Notes: generated by a model not told the origin, from the letters alone. DNA of 64,000 nt from Xanthomonas prunicola (GCF_002846205.1 NZ_PHKV01000008.1:92794-156793), one strand, 5' to 3'. Positions 44,090 to 54,305 are shown, counted from the first letter of the stretch. Made by a program: numbers and translations.

Positions 44090-45001
44090 TCAGGCCCGAT
44101 CCGCTCGGACGGCGCTGGTGCGATCTTGCGGCGCGTTGCGTGAACGATAGTGCGCGACCCACTCCACAGACTGGGCGATGCCGCCGAACGGAAACAGGTG
44201 CAGGTGGATATCTCCATGCGCTTGCGTCAGGCGGCTGGCGAGGCGATCGACAAAGCGATCCGGCCCTGCGTTGCCGAATAACTTACCAATCGAGATGCCA
44301 TAGTTTGATAGCACCGACGCGCAGGCGCCGACACCGCAGCGTGCCGCATAGCGTGCGAGTACGGCGACACTGGCAGGGCCAGGCACGCCCACACGCACCG
44401 GATGTGTCATGCCACGCGCGCGCAGCGCTTCCACCCACGTCACCACGCTGTCGGCGTCGAACCCGAACTGCGTCACGATCAGGGGCGCCATGCCGCGCTG
44501 CTGGATGCTGCGACACTTACGTTCCAGGACGTCCCATTGTTCTGCCGTGCGCATGTTCGGATGCCCCTGCGGGTGACCTGCTACGCCGATGGTGCGGATG
44601 CCCGAACGTTCAAACACGCCGGTATCGATCAGCGACAAGCTGTCGGGAAAAGGTCCCTTCTGGATGGATGGATCACCGGCGATCACGAGGCAGCATCTCA
44701 CCCCGGCTTCATCGACTGCGCGCGCGACCAATGCCTGCAATTGCGCAAGCGACGTCATGCGGCGCGCGGAAAGATGCGGTATGGGTTCGAAGCCGAGGCC
44801 GCGCACCATCCGTGCGGCAGCCAGTCGCTCAGCGTCGTGTTGGCCTGGCAGGTAGGGAATGAAAATGGCCGAGCCAGGCAGGATGCGCGGCGCCGCCTTG
44901 GTCAGCGCGCCGATGTCGTTGACGCTGACCTCCAGCGAATAGGCATCGGCGACTGTGTCGGCAATTGTAGTGGCCAGGCTTGGTGTGTCTGTGGAAATCA
45001 C
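44090..45001 (-). CDS. MetF-like methylenetetrahydrofolate reductase
   Basis: 303 residues of the MTHFR TIM barrel: SLEVSVNDIGALTKAAPRIL (catalytic Glu replaced in context), EPIPHLSARRMTS, CCLVIAGDP, GVAGHPQGHPNM and VTQFGFDADSVVTWV. It is shorter and more divergent than MetF, a type found next to demethylation or methionine-synthase genes. Start is GTG at 45001 without a clear ribosome site. It could make or use a methyl group for the nearby MesD/MesX system, but this is inference. Confidence 0.72.
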   Translation of the reverse strand: MISTDTPSLATTIADTVADAYSLEVSVNDIGALTKAAPRILPGSAIFIPYLPGQHDAERLAAARMVRGLGFEPIPHLSARRMTSLAQLQALVARAVDEAGVRCCLVIAGDPSIQKGPFPDSLSLIDTGVFERSGIRTIGVAGHPQGHPNMRTAEQWDVLERKCRSIQQRGMAPLIVTQFGFDADSVVTWVEALRARGMTHPVRVGVPGPASVAVLARYAARCGVGACASVLSNYGISIGKLFGNAGPDRFVDRLASRLTQAHGDIHLHLFPFGGIAQSVEWVAHYRSRNAPQDRTSAVRADRA

Positions 45002-45114
45002 GGGTCTTGCGGTCGTGTCATGATGATTGGGTGGATTCGGCGTGGCGCGGTGTTCTGATCGCGCGGGAAGGGATCCTGAAATCCAGCTGTGGTCTCAGCT
45101 CACCGGCAACAGAC

Positions 45115-45780
45115 TCAGTCTTCCTGCGCGTCATCGCCATAGAACTTCACGCCGAGTTGAATGCGCTTGCGACCGCTGTCCACACGATGGCGATTGGTGT
45201 CGCGCAGGGAGTAGACGCAGCCGCAGTATTCCTGCTGATAAAAATGTTCGCGCTTGCTGATCTCGATCATGCGCGAGGCGCCACCACCCTTGCGCCAGTT
45301 GTACTCCCAATACATCAGGCCGGGGTACTTGGCTGCAGCGCGAATGCCGCAGTCGTTGATCTGCTGCATGTTTTTCCAGCGTGAGATACCCAGCGAACTG
45401 GTGATCACCGGAAAGCCATGTTCGTGGGCATACAGCGCGGTACGTTCAAAGCGCATGTCGAAGCACATGGTGCAACGCACGCCGCGCTCTGGCTCGTTTT
45501 CCATGCCGCGTGCCCGCTCGAACCAGGTGTCCCGATCGTAATCGGCATCGATGAAGGGCACGCCAAACTGTTCGGCAAAGCGGATGTTCTCATCCTTGCG
45601 CAACTCGTATTCTTTACGCGGATGAATGTTGGGGTTGTAGAAAAAGATGGTGTAGTCGATGCCCGAAGCCAGCATCGCCTCCATGACTTCGCCAGAGCAC
45701 GGCGCGCAGCAGGAATGCAGCAACACCTTGGTGTGGCCGGCAGGCAGTGGAAGTGGCGTGCGCTCGGTCGTGGCGTCCAT
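45115..45780 (-). CDS. queH: epoxyqueuosine reductase QueH
   Basis: 221 residues, QueH (DUF208) family, which performs the last step of queuosine tRNA modification in place of QueG. Cluster and metal Cys motifs: [11 protein letters not shown] (about 23-33), [14 protein letters not shown], and YCGCVYSL near the C-terminus; [16 protein letters not shown] is conserved. The start overlaps the metR stop by one base (TGATG). Confidence 0.9.
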   Translation of the reverse strand: MDATTERTPLPLPAGHTKVLLHSCCAPCSGEVMEAMLASGIDYTIFFYNPNIHPRKEYELRKDENIRFAEQFGVPFIDADYDRDTWFERARGMENEPERGVRCTMCFDMRFERTALYAHEHGFPVITSSLGISRWKNMQQINDCGIRAAAKYPGLMYWEYNWRKGGGASRMIEISKREHFYQQEYCGCVYSLRDTNRHRVDSGRKRIQLGVKFYGDDAQED

Positions 45781-46694
45781 CAGTTGTGTCCTCGCGTGTA
45801 GGCAGTGGCATTGGCCGGCGCGCGCGCCAGTTCGATAAAGGCGCGCAGGTAGTCGATCGCGATATCCGCCTCGCGTGCGCCTAGATAGATCTGTTTGGGA
45901 ATGCCGCGCGCGCCCAGGCGGACCGGTACCACGTCCATCCTGGCCGCATATTCCTCGACCAACCAGCGCGGCATCGCCGCCACGCCGCGGCCACTGGCCA
46001 CCATCTGCATCATGATGTCGGTGGTTTCGATCGCCTTGTGGCGCCGGGGCGTGACACCGGCCGGCAACAGGAACTGGCTGTAGATATCCAGGCGCTCAAG
46101 ATCCACCGGATAGCTGATCAGCACCTCGCGTGTCAGCTGCTGCGGCTTGACGTAAGCCGCCGACGCCAGCGCATGGCCCTTGGCCACGACCAGCACCTGC
46201 TCGTAGTCGAACACCGGCTCGAATGTGAGCCCTGGCTTGAACAGCGGGTCGGGCGTGACCAGCAGATCGATTTCGTAGCCGAACAGCGCGCCAATGCCAC
46301 CGAACTGGAATTTCTGCTTCACGTCCACATCCACGTCCGGCCACGTGGCCAGATACGGCGCCACCAGCTTGAGCAGCCACTGATAGCAGGGATGGCATTC
46401 CATGCCGATACGCAACGCGCCGCGTTCGCCCTGCGCAAACTGGCCCAGACGCTCTTCCGCCAGATCCAATTGCGGCAGCACCCGGTTCGCCACCGCCAGC
46501 AGGTATTGCCCCGCCTGGGTCAGGCGCAGGCTGCGTCCCTCGCGCAGCCAGATGTCCGTGCCCAACTGCTGCTCCAGCTTTTTCATGCTGTGGCTCAGCG
46601 CCGACTGGGTCAGATTCAGCACGCCGGCGGCAGCGGTCAGCGAGCCTTGCTGCTCGACCTGTTGGACGATGGTGAGGTGGATGCGCTCAAGCAT
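45780..46694 (-). CDS. metR: LysR-family regulator MetR
   Basis: 304 residues. The winged helix-turn-helix ([20 protein letters not shown]) and the effector domain ([19 protein letters not shown]) match MetR, which senses homocysteine and controls methionine synthase genes. Divergent from an FMN reductase-mesX-mesD group, consistent with control of MesD. Cotranscribed with queH. Confidence 0.88.
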   Translation of the reverse strand: MLERIHLTIVQQVEQQGSLTAAAGVLNLTQSALSHSMKKLEQQLGTDIWLREGRSLRLTQAGQYLLAVANRVLPQLDLAEERLGQFAQGERGALRIGMECHPCYQWLLKLVAPYLATWPDVDVDVKQKFQFGGIGALFGYEIDLLVTPDPLFKPGLTFEPVFDYEQVLVVAKGHALASAAYVKPQQLTREVLISYPVDLERLDIYSQFLLPAGVTPRRHKAIETTDIMMQMVASGRGVAAMPRWLVEEYAARMDVVPVRLGARGIPKQIYLGAREADIAIDYLRAFIELARAPANATAYTRGHN

Positions 46695-46699
46695 TCAGA

Positions 46700-46712
46700 T
46701 GATCCGGATTCA
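46700..46712. promoter_or_regulatory. possible MetR site
   Basis: TGATCCGGATTCA differs by one base from the MetR consensus TGAA-N5-TTCA. It lies 6 bases upstream of the metR start and about 170 upstream of the FMN reductase gene. Could serve autoregulation. Confidence 0.35.
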
Positions 46713-46881
46713 TGGATTGTTGAAATAACACCATTTTACTTCATCGGATGCGAGCCCTAGCATCAAGGCTCGTTGCTCAGTGGCTGCCGTGACGACGAAC
46801 TCGTACCCAGAGACGACCGATCGATCGAGTTTAGACGTACTGGCGCACTGCACGACTTCCCCACTGCACAGGTTGACCCCC

Positions 46882-47475
46882 ATGACTGTCAAAGCGCCAC
46901 ACCCACTCCGCGTTGTTGCGGTCTCCGGCGGGATGCAGCGGCCTTCCAAGGCTGTCGCCTTGGCAGAGCACCTGCTGGAGTTGATCGCCGCGCAGCTGCC
47001 GTGCGAGCGCCATCTGGTCGAAATTGGGGCGTTGGCACCGCAGTTCGCTGGCGCGCCCTGGCGCTCCCACCTGCCCGACACAGTGGAGCAGGCGCTTGCA
47101 CTGGTGGAGCAGGCTGACGTGCTGGTGGTCGCAACACCGGTCTACCGCGGTTCCTTCACCGGGCTGTTCAAGCATTTCTTCGATTTCATCGATCAGGATG
47201 CCTTGATCGACACGCCCGTGCTGCTCGCCGCAACCGGTGGCAGCGACCGCCATGCGTTGATGATCGATCACCAGCTCCGGCCGCTTTTCAGCTTTTTCCA
47301 GGCACGTACCTTGCCGCTGGGCGTCTACGCCACCGACCGGGACTTCTTGGACTACCGGGTGCACAACGAAGCGCTGGTCGAGCGGGCCAGGCTGGCAGTC
47401 CAGCGGGCATTGCCGCTGATCGAACTGACGCGGCATGCACGTTCCATCACCGCACAGGACGTGGCTGCGGCCTGA
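46882..47475 (+). CDS. msuE: NADPH-dependent FMN reductase (MsuE/SsuE-like)
   Basis: 197 residues, flavodoxin-like: RVVAVSGGMQRPSKAVALAE at the start, VLVVATPVYRGSFTGLFKHF in the middle and DRDFLDYRV. MsuE/SsuE enzymes supply reduced FMN to monooxygenases. The start at MTVKAPHPLR is conserved. No sulfonate monooxygenase follows; instead mesX and mesD do, so its FMNH2 may serve the oxygen-dependent MesX/MesD system. Confidence 0.8.
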   Translation: MTVKAPHPLRVVAVSGGMQRPSKAVALAEHLLELIAAQLPCERHLVEIGALAPQFAGAPWRSHLPDTVEQALALVEQADVLVVATPVYRGSFTGLFKHFFDFIDQDALIDTPVLLAATGGSDRHALMIDHQLRPLFSFFQARTLPLGVYATDRDFLDYRVHNEALVERARLAVQRALPLIELTRHARSITAQDVAAA

Positions 47476-47617
47476 GGGCCCAGTTCGCGGTAGCCACGCC
47501 GCCGGATCAGTCGGCAAGCGCGCACTGATCCAAATCCCGGCTTGCACGCCGCCGGCACTACCCGCTGCGCAGCGATATGCGCGCGTTCCCATCTTAGACA
47601 CCAGGCATCAGCTCGCC

Positions 47618-48601
47618 ATGACTCACGACTTGAACTTCACCATCAAGAGCCTGCGCTTCGATGAGGACTACCGTCCCTCGGCCACGACGCGCAACACGAC
47701 AAATTTCGCCAACCTGGCCAGAGGCCAGCGGCGTCAGGAAAACTTGCGTAATACGTTGGCGATGATCAATAACCGCTTCAACGATCTGGCGCATTGGGAT
47801 AACGCCAAGCGCGACCGTTATGCGGTGGAGTTGGACATCATCTCGGTTGAAATGAATATCGGCGCGCGCGCGCCAGACGATGCCTTTCCGTTGATCGAGA
47901 TATTGAAGCCCACCATCGTCGATCAACACACAGGTGCGCGTCTGGAGGGCATTGCAGGCAATAATTTTTCTTCTTACGTGCGCGATTACGATTTTAGCGT
48001 GCTGCTGCCAGCGCACAACCAAGACGCGTCCGGCTTCAATATCCCGGAAGATTTTGGCGACCTGCATGGCAAGCTGTTCAAGCACTTCGTGCACTCGGCC
48101 GCCTACACCGCGCGCTTCCAGAAATTGCCGGTCATCTGCATCAGCGTCTCCACCAGCAGAACGTATCACCGCACCGGCAACCGGCATCCCATTCTGGGCA
48201 TCGAATACCAGCAGGACGCGTTTTCGCTGACCGATCAGTATTTCGAAAAGATGGGCCTGCAAGTGCGTTATTTCATGCCCCCCAACAGCGTTGCGCCCTT
48301 GGCATTTTATTTTTTCGGCGATCTGCTCGGCGACTACACCAACCTGGAGCTGATCGGCACCATCGCCACGATGGAGACGTTCCAGAAGATTTACCGGCCA
48401 GAAATCTACAACGCCAACGCTGCAGCAGGGGCGATCTATCAGCCGAGCCTGAAGCATCAGGATTATTCGTCCACCCAGATCGTCTACGACCGCGAAGAGC
48501 GCAGCCAGCTCGCCGTGACGCAGGGCAAATTCACCGAAGAGCATTTCATCCGGCCTTACGGCAACCTTCTTGAGCAGTGGGCGTCCAGCCACGCTTCCTA
48601 A
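47618..48601 (+). CDS. mesX: MesX (DUF1852), partner of methionine synthase MesD
   Basis: 327 residues, DUF1852: NFTIKSLRFDEDYRPSATTR at the start, NNRFNDLAHWDN, LPAHNQDASGFNIPEDFGD, FVHSAAYTARFQKLP and ISVSTSRTYHRTGNRHPILG. DUF1852 genes pair with a MetE-core protein; the pair has been described as MesX/MesD, a folate-independent, oxygen-requiring methionine synthase. The mesD gene starts 28 bases downstream. Cytoplasmic. Confidence 0.85.
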   Translation: MTHDLNFTIKSLRFDEDYRPSATTRNTTNFANLARGQRRQENLRNTLAMINNRFNDLAHWDNAKRDRYAVELDIISVEMNIGARAPDDAFPLIEILKPTIVDQHTGARLEGIAGNNFSSYVRDYDFSVLLPAHNQDASGFNIPEDFGDLHGKLFKHFVHSAAYTARFQKLPVICISVSTSRTYHRTGNRHPILGIEYQQDAFSLTDQYFEKMGLQVRYFMPPNSVAPLAFYFFGDLLGDYTNLELIGTIATMETFQKIYRPEIYNANAAAGAIYQPSLKHQDYSSTQIVYDREERSQLAVTQGKFTEEHFIRPYGNLLEQWASSHAS

Positions 48602-48629
48602 TCAACCAGAACGCAAGACATCCCTCATC

Positions 48630-49658
48630 ATGACAAAGCTGCTCCCCACCTCAACTGCCGGTAGCCTGCCCAAGCCGTCCTGGCTTGCGCAGCCCGAGAC
48701 GCTGTGGTCGCCCTGGAAATTGCAGGACCAGGAACTGATCGAAGGCAAGCAGGACGCGCTGCGTTTGTCGCTGCAGGAACAGCAGCACGCCGGCATCGAT
48801 ATCGTCAGCGATGGCGAACAGACCCGCCAACATTTCGTCACCACCTTCATCGAACACCTCAGTGGCGTGGATTTCGAAAAGCGCGAGACGGTCAGGATTC
48901 GTGACCGTTACGACGCCAGCGTACCGACTGTCGTTGGTGCGGTGAGCCGCCCGAGATCCGTCTTCGTGGACGATGCCAAATTTCTGCGTCAGCAAACCTG
49001 CCAGCCGATCAAGTGGGCGCTGCCGGGTCCCATGACAATGATCGACACGCTCTACGATGCGCACTACAAAAGCCGCGAAAAGCTGGCATGGGAATTCGCC
49101 AAGATCCTGAATCAGGAAGCCAGGGAGCTCGAAGCCGCTGGCGTTGACATCATCCAGTTCGACGAACCCGCCTTCAATGTTTTCTTCGATGAGGTCAACG
49201 ACTGGGGTGTGGCGACCCTTGAGCGCGCGGTGGAAGGGCTCACGTGCGAGACCGCCGTCCACATTTGCTATGGCTACGGTATCAAGGCCAATACCGATTG
49301 GAAGCAGACGCTGGGATCGGAGTGGCGCCAATACGAAGAGTCGTTTCCCAAGCTGCAGACGTCCTCGCTCGACATCATCTCGCTGGAATGCCACAACTCG
49401 CACGTGCCGATCGATTTGATCGAGCTCGTACGTGGCAAGAAGGTGATGGTCGGCGCCATCGACGTGGCAAGCGCCACGATCGAAACGCCGCAGGAAGTGG
49501 CCGAGACACTGCGCAAAGCGCTACGCTTCGTCGATGCCGACAAGCTTTACCCGTCAACCAACTGCGGCATGGCGCCGCTCGCCCGACACGTCGCACGCGG
49601 CAAGCTGAGTGCACTCAGTGCAGGTGCGCAGATCGTGCGTGGAGAGCTGTCGGCCTAG
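48630..49658 (+). CDS. mesD: MesD, core methionine synthase (MetE C-terminal domain only)
   Basis: 342 residues, equal to the catalytic half of MetE without the folate-binding N-terminal domain. The zinc ligands are visible: His211 and Cys213 in VHICYGYG, Glu253 in ISLECHNSH and Cys312 in STNCGM. GPMTMIDTLYD and IIQFDEPAF are further MetE marks. It methylates homocysteine with a donor other than methyl-THF; the donor for MesD is unknown and MesX is required. Start at MTKLLPTSTAGS. Confidence 0.88.
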   Translation: MTKLLPTSTAGSLPKPSWLAQPETLWSPWKLQDQELIEGKQDALRLSLQEQQHAGIDIVSDGEQTRQHFVTTFIEHLSGVDFEKRETVRIRDRYDASVPTVVGAVSRPRSVFVDDAKFLRQQTCQPIKWALPGPMTMIDTLYDAHYKSREKLAWEFAKILNQEARELEAAGVDIIQFDEPAFNVFFDEVNDWGVATLERAVEGLTCETAVHICYGYGIKANTDWKQTLGSEWRQYEESFPKLQTSSLDIISLECHNSHVPIDLIELVRGKKVMVGAIDVASATIETPQEVAETLRKALRFVDADKLYPSTNCGMAPLARHVARGKLSALSAGAQIVRGELSA

Positions 49659-49794
49659 AGCCGCTGATACAGCCACTGCGCGAAGCGTCGGGCGGGGCGG
49701 GTGCGTCGAATCGGTGGTGCCGTTCGTGCACTTGGTCAGATGATCGTCAGTGGCTGTGGGCAGGCGCCGCGCGGAGCGTTTTCGCGCGGTCGCC

Positions 49795-49830
49795 ATACAG
49801 GACGGACCACTGATACAGGACGGACCACTG
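49795..49830. repeat. 18-base perfect tandem duplication
   Basis: ATACAGGACGGACCACTG occurs twice head to tail between mesD and kdgT. No coding context; likely a simple slippage duplication. Confidence 0.85.
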
Positions 49831-49876
49831 AAGGCCAGCGCATTCCGCCGCACCGTGCATGACACGCGCAAAGACC

Positions 49877-50833
49877 TTAGCCGATGTGTTGCCGGCTCCG
49901 GCGTGCGTGCAACGCGGTCAGTAACGGCACCAGCAGCGAGGTGACGATCACTGCGCTTGCCACCAGCGCAGTCGCAGCCGGCGCGGCTGGTGCAAACTGC
50001 GGCGCCATGCCAGCGATCAACGCCGGTGTGGCCACGGCGGCACCGGCCGTGCTGGAAGCGGCCACCCCGGCCGTACCATCGCCGCCGCCGAGCCAGCGGT
50101 CGGCCAGCAGCAAGGGCAGCCCGGTGATCACGATGACCGCCACGCCCAGCAGTACCCCGCTCGCGCCCGTGTGGACGATGGTCGACAGATCCAGCGTGTT
50201 ACCGAGTGCGAAGCCGAAGAAAGGCACCAGCGTCTGGGTCGCCTGCGCGAAGAACTGCCGCAATTCCGCATCGAGATTGCCGAGTGCAAAGCCGAGCAAC
50301 AGCGGCAGCACCGCACCGACGAACAGCTGTGGTTCGAACGTGGCCAAGCCACTGGCGCCCAGGATCAGCATGGAGATCAGCGGGCCCGATTCCAGGGACA
50401 TCAGCACCACTGCACCGGCATCTTCGCTGCTGCCGTACTGCTGCATCAACGCTGCGTAGAGCCCGCCGTTGGTCATGTCCATCGCCGCGACCAGTGCCAG
50501 GACCGACAGCCCGGTCAATGGGCCGCTCGGCACACCGGCGATAGGTAATAGCGGTGCGCACAGCATCGCGGCGAGCCAGGCCACCGCGATCTTGGTCAGC
50601 ACCAGGCTGCCAGAACGGCGCAGCACGCGACCGGAGGCGCGCAGCTGGATGGTTGCCCCCATGCAGAAGAACCACACCGCCAGGATCGGGACGGTGCCGC
50701 TGATCAAGCCGTTGCTGAAAGAACCCAATGTGCTGCCGGCCTGTGGCCAGAGCGTGTGGCAAAGCGCCCCGAGTAACAGGGGGACCAGCATCATCCCACC
50801 AGGAAGCCGCTCCACCGTGGCCTTGATACGCAT
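49877..50833 (-). CDS. kdgT: 2-keto-3-deoxygluconate permease
   Basis: 318 residues with about ten membrane segments. [20 protein letters not shown] at the start and [20 protein letters not shown] are diagnostic of KdgT, a proton symporter for KDG from pectin breakdown. The start at 50833 matches the E. coli protein. Substrate uptake would suit a plant pathogen. No kdg enzyme gene is adjacent. Confidence 0.92.
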   Translation of the reverse strand: MRIKATVERLPGGMMLVPLLLGALCHTLWPQAGSTLGSFSNGLISGTVPILAVWFFCMGATIQLRASGRVLRRSGSLVLTKIAVAWLAAMLCAPLLPIAGVPSGPLTGLSVLALVAAMDMTNGGLYAALMQQYGSSEDAGAVVLMSLESGPLISMLILGASGLATFEPQLFVGAVLPLLLGFALGNLDAELRQFFAQATQTLVPFFGFALGNTLDLSTIVHTGASGVLLGVAVIVITGLPLLLADRWLGGGDGTAGVAASSTAGAAVATPALIAGMAPQFAPAAPAATALVASAVIVTSLLVPLLTALHARRSRQHIG

Positions 50834-50938
50834 GCGCGATCCAGTGAGCGCGTAACGCCGCGCGGGGCTGGCAGCATGGCGCAGGCACGAGCGCGGATAC
50901 AGATCCCCGCGCGAACGCATGCGGCCGCATGCGAAAAC

Positions 50939-50969
50939 GCCGGTGATGGCCGCCGCCGCCATCACCGGC
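50939..50969 (-). terminator. rho-independent terminator of the porin gene
   Basis: Perfect 12-base stem GCCGGTGATGGC/GCCATCACCGGC with a 7-base loop, 16 bases beyond the porin stop, followed on the minus strand by GTTTTC. Confidence 0.8.
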
Positions 50970-50984
50970 ACGTCCCGGCGTTGC

Positions 50985-52442
50985 TCAGTAATTGACCTGC
51001 AACTGCAACCGCAGCAAATCGCCTTCCACCACCGGATACGGCGCCGTGCCAACGTCGGTGCGCTTCATCTTCGAATAGGCGAACACCAGTTCCAGCGCGT
51101 CCATCGGCTGCCATTCGACACCGGCTTCCACTTCGTCCAGACGCATGCGCGGGGCATTGGTGTCGAACTTGGAACCGCCACGGTAGGTCTGCCATTTCAG
51201 GTACGGCAACAAGGTGCCGTAGGTGAAGTCGTGCTTGAACATGGCCTGCACATAGCCACCGCTCAGCGAACGCGTGCGAATGCGGCGCTGGGCCACATCC
51301 AGCTCCGGGCCACGGCCCACCGTCCACTCGGCCTGCAGACCGAACGGCTGCGGGTAGTAGATGATGTGCGCGGCGACGCGCTGGTCGGTATAGCCATTAG
51401 GCTCGGTAATGGCCGGTGTGAAGCTGCGGCCATCGATATTCACTGCTGCGGCAGTCGGCACGAAGCGGCCGGCGTAGGCGTCCGCACCCACTTCCAGATA
51501 CTGGCCGTTGGCGAACTTGAACGGGTAGGTGACGTGCACCACCGCGTGCATGCTGTCGTTACGCTCGGCACGGTTGGCACCCTGGCCGTTGTACACACCG
51601 GCACCGATCACGCCGTAGTCGCCAGACCCCTTCAAGCCCGACTTGACCAGATCCTGGAAACGGCCCTTGGCCACGGTGGGGCTGTAATAGAACACCGCAC
51701 CGATATCGCGTTCGTCGCGCAGGCCGGAGTTGAGTGCATCGGCGCGATCCAGCGAGAGGCGGTTCTGGCTGGACTGCAGGTTCTCCCAGCCGTACGGCAT
51801 TTTCGACTGACCCACACGCACGCGGTATTGGCGCTTCTTGTCGAAGTAGATGTCGGCGTAGGCATCGCGCAGCTGCGCGAAGTTGGAAGTGGTCGAACCG
51901 GTCGGCGTGCTCGCGAAGTCCGGCTGGAAATACAGCGACACGTGTTCGTTGAGATCGCCGCTCAGCACCAGGCGTGCACGCCGGATGCCCAGGCTCTGGT
52001 CGTTGCCGATAAAGCGGTCGCCCGGCGCACGCAGGTCTTGCGCATCACCGCCAATGCCCTGGTTGTAGCGGATCTGGGTGTAGCCGCGCAGGCTGAGTTT
52101 GTCGTACCACTTCTTGCCAGCGTCGCCGGACTTGGCCGGCGTTGGGGCTGCGACCGGGGCCGCAGTCGGCGCGGCCTGGGCGACGGCGGTATTGACGGGT
52201 GCCGTGGCGCCCGACGCGGGCGGTAGCGGCTGTGCAGGCGCGGCCGGCATTGCCGACGCCGGCAGCTTGCCGTTTTCGTCCACCTGCACGAAAGTGCCCA
52301 GCTTATCGCGACCCGGGGCCGGCTCGGCGAAGATCTGCTTGGTCTTGCGGTCGACGTACAGCTCCAGCTCGGCGGCCAGCGTGCTGCCGCTGGCGGTCGC
52401 GCTGAGGGCGCACAGGACGGTGGCGAGATTGCGTTTTTTCAT
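50985..52442 (-). CDS. phosphate-selective porin (OprO/OprP family)
   Basis: 485 residues. Signal peptide [20 protein letters not shown]; then a short linker rich in Ala/Pro ([16 protein letters not shown]) and a 16-strand-type barrel from about residue 110 ([51 protein letters not shown]), ending in an outer-membrane Tyr (LRLQLQVNY). OprP/OprO porins take up phosphate or polyphosphate. A Pho box lies 137 bases upstream of the ATG, and a terminator follows the stop, so it is a single-gene unit under phosphate control. Confidence 0.88.
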   Translation of the reverse strand: MKKRNLATVLCALSATASGSTLAAELELYVDRKTKQIFAEPAPGRDKLGTFVQVDENGKLPASAMPAAPAQPLPPASGATAPVNTAVAQAAPTAAPVAAPTPAKSGDAGKKWYDKLSLRGYTQIRYNQGIGGDAQDLRAPGDRFIGNDQSLGIRRARLVLSGDLNEHVSLYFQPDFASTPTGSTTSNFAQLRDAYADIYFDKKRQYRVRVGQSKMPYGWENLQSSQNRLSLDRADALNSGLRDERDIGAVFYYSPTVAKGRFQDLVKSGLKGSGDYGVIGAGVYNGQGANRAERNDSMHAVVHVTYPFKFANGQYLEVGADAYAGRFVPTAAAVNIDGRSFTPAITEPNGYTDQRVAAHIIYYPQPFGLQAEWTVGRGPELDVAQRRIRTRSLSGGYVQAMFKHDFTYGTLLPYLKWQTYRGGSKFDTNAPRMRLDEVEAGVEWQPMDALELVFAYSKMKRTDVGTAPYPVVEGDLLRLQLQVNY

Positions 52443-52578
52443 TGGTCCGGCTCGTGCAAGGAAAACGGGTCGGCGGCTACGTCGATCCGGCGCTGCACGG
52501 GGCGGCTGCACGGCGTGGGAGCGCCTGCCAGGGCGCCGGTCGTCCTGACGTAGCGGCAATGGAGCATTTATATTTAGA

Positions 52579-52600
52579 TTTGATGTCAGTTTGGTGACAT
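52579..52600 (-). promoter_or_regulatory. Pho box upstream of the porin gene
   Basis: On the minus strand two 11-base units, ATGTCACCAAA and CTGACATCAAA, match the PhoB repeat pattern (CTGTCAT plus four A/T-rich bases). TATAAA follows at 52572-52567 as a -10. The same bases also form an inverted repeat GATGTCA/TGACATC. Confidence 0.7.
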
Positions 52601-53197
52601 CGTGAGGCGTCGCTGCTGCCGCCCTTGTGTCACCGTCGTGTCGGGGCGATGGCAGTTATACGACCAACGTGAGGCGAGCCCGGCAGCACGCCGCGTGGCT
52701 TAGGTGGCCGCGTAGAACTGCATGTGGGAATGCGTGGTCGTGGCGTAACGCACATCGCGCACAGGCCATCCATCCCTTCGACGTCGCGCATCGCCGATGG
52801 CTGCGCGGTATTACCTGCTGGACGCGCCAGCGTGCATGGGCGTGGTGGTGTGCGCCTGCGCCGCCAGCGTGCATCGGCAAGCACGTGCAATTGGCAGCGA
52901 CATCGGCACGGTCACATCACATTGCCATGGGCAGCGCCGGGAGTGCGCCGCGCAGTGTCCAGGCCGTCCAAGCATCCAGCGCTATCAGCAACGCAGTGCT
53001 GCGCCGGCGCGATCGCAGCATCAATTGCCGATCAAGCGTGATACATGCGGTTGTTGATCGGCTGCTGGCGCAATGCCACTGCCGATCGCCTTGAGTAACG
53101 TCGCTGGTCCAGCGCGCTGATGATGATCCCGACACATGCAGACGCCCCGGCCGACCGGCCATCGCCGTCGGTCGCATGGGGTGAAGCACCACGAAGG

Positions 53198-53225
53198 TCG
53201 CCGTGACCGCAAACGGTCACGGCGA
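53198..53225 (-). terminator. hairpin downstream of qorB
   Basis: Perfect 12-base stem TCGCCGTGACCG/CGGTCACGGCGA with a CAAA loop, 67 bases beyond the qorB stop. The following T content is modest, so terminator is likely but not sure. Confidence 0.6.
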
Positions 53226-53291
53226 ACCTCCTCAACGACGAGCGAAGCACTGCGCCGAATAGCTCGGCAGCGCAGTGAGCGCCGCCGCGAC

Positions 53292-54170
53292 TCAGCGCGC
53301 CGCGAGCGCTGCAGCCACTGCATCACGCAGTGGTGTAGTGGCACGACCAATCAGCCGGCTCAGCGTCTGGCTGTCATCGAACAGGTCGCCGCCGCGCGAG
53401 GCCGCCGAGCACTGCGCCAGCACCTGGGCGAAGCCAGCGGGCAGGCCGATCTGCACCAGCGCCGCCGCGTAATCGGCTTCCGGCAGATCGTGATAGGCCA
53501 CGGGCTTGCCCGACTGCTGCGCCACCTCGGCGGCGTACTCGGCCATGGTGAACGGGGTATCACCAGCCAGCTCGTACACCTGCCCGGCCTGTGGGGCATC
53601 GGAGGCCAGCACTGCCGCAGCGGCTGCGGCATAGTCGGCGCGCGTGGCGGCACTGATCTTGCCCTCGCCCGCACTGCCGATCACTGCGCCGTGGGTGACC
53701 TCTGCGGCAATCGAGCCGGTGTAATTCTCGGTGTACCAGCCGTTGCGTAGCAGCACGTGCGGCACGCCGCTCTCGCGCAGCAGTGCCTCGGTGGCCACAT
53801 GCTCGGCGGCCAGCGACAGCATGCTGGTGTCGGCATGCAGGATGCTCGTGTACGCCAGCAGTTCCACCCCGGCGCGCTTGGCCGCTTCGATCACGTTGCG
53901 GTGCTGCGGCACACGCTGGCCCACCGCATTGGACGACACCAGCAACACCCGGCCCACGCCGGCGAAGGCCGTTTCCAGGCTCTGCGGGTCCGCGTAGTCG
54001 GCCTGACGCACGGCGATGTCGCGTTTTGCGAACTCACCAAGTGACGCGGTGTCCCGAGCCGTTGCTACGATGCGGCTGGCAGGCACATGTCCGAGCAGCG
54101 CCTCGACAACCAGCGCACCCAACTGCCCGCTGGCGCCGGTGACAAGGATCAAAGGGGATGCAGATGTCAT
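53292..54170 (-). CDS. qorB: NAD(P)H:quinone oxidoreductase QorB (NmrA-like SDR)
   Basis: 292 residues, atypical short-chain dehydrogenase: ILVTGASGQLGALVVEALL (about 8-26), VGRVLLVSSNAVGQRVPQHR, YTSILHADTSMLSLA and VLLRNGWYTENY. Same architecture as E. coli QorB (YtfG), an NADPH-quinone reductase. Divergent from an HxlR regulator, as with ytfG/ytfH in E. coli, which supports the call. Confidence 0.88.
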   Translation of the reverse strand: MTSASPLILVTGASGQLGALVVEALLGHVPASRIVATARDTASLGEFAKRDIAVRQADYADPQSLETAFAGVGRVLLVSSNAVGQRVPQHRNVIEAAKRAGVELLAYTSILHADTSMLSLAAEHVATEALLRESGVPHVLLRNGWYTENYTGSIAAEVTHGAVIGSAGEGKISAATRADYAAAAAAVLASDAPQAGQVYELAGDTPFTMAEYAAEVAQQSGKPVAYHDLPEADYAAALVQIGLPAGFAQVLAQCSAASRGGDLFDDSQTLSRLIGRATTPLRDAVAAALAAR

Positions 54171-54202
54171 GGTGCGCTCCGTCGGGTTCGTTTAAGAGAT
54201 TT

Positions 54203-54219
54203 GGTCTACTATCTAGACC
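54203..54219. promoter_or_regulatory. dyad operator between qorB and hxlR
   Basis: GGTCTA-N5-TAGACC perfect inverted repeat, 33 bases upstream of the qorB ATG and 87 upstream of the HxlR start. Its place between the divergent genes makes it the likely HxlR-type binding site. Confidence 0.55.
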
Positions 54220-54305
54220 TATTTGTCCGTCAGCATAGTGTCAGCGCCGCTCGGGCCTCCGCAAGGAGGCAGTTTTGTTCCCCCTGGTTACCGTGAGATA
54301 CCCCT

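Larger units (their letters stand above)
52443..53291. other. long gene-free interval
   Basis: 849 bases between the diverging porin gene and the 3' end of qorB. Beyond the Pho box (52579-52600) and a hairpin (53198-53225) I see no credible gene, repeat or RNA. Several short open frames lack ribosome sites and biased codon use. A small RNA cannot be excluded. Confidence 0.5.
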
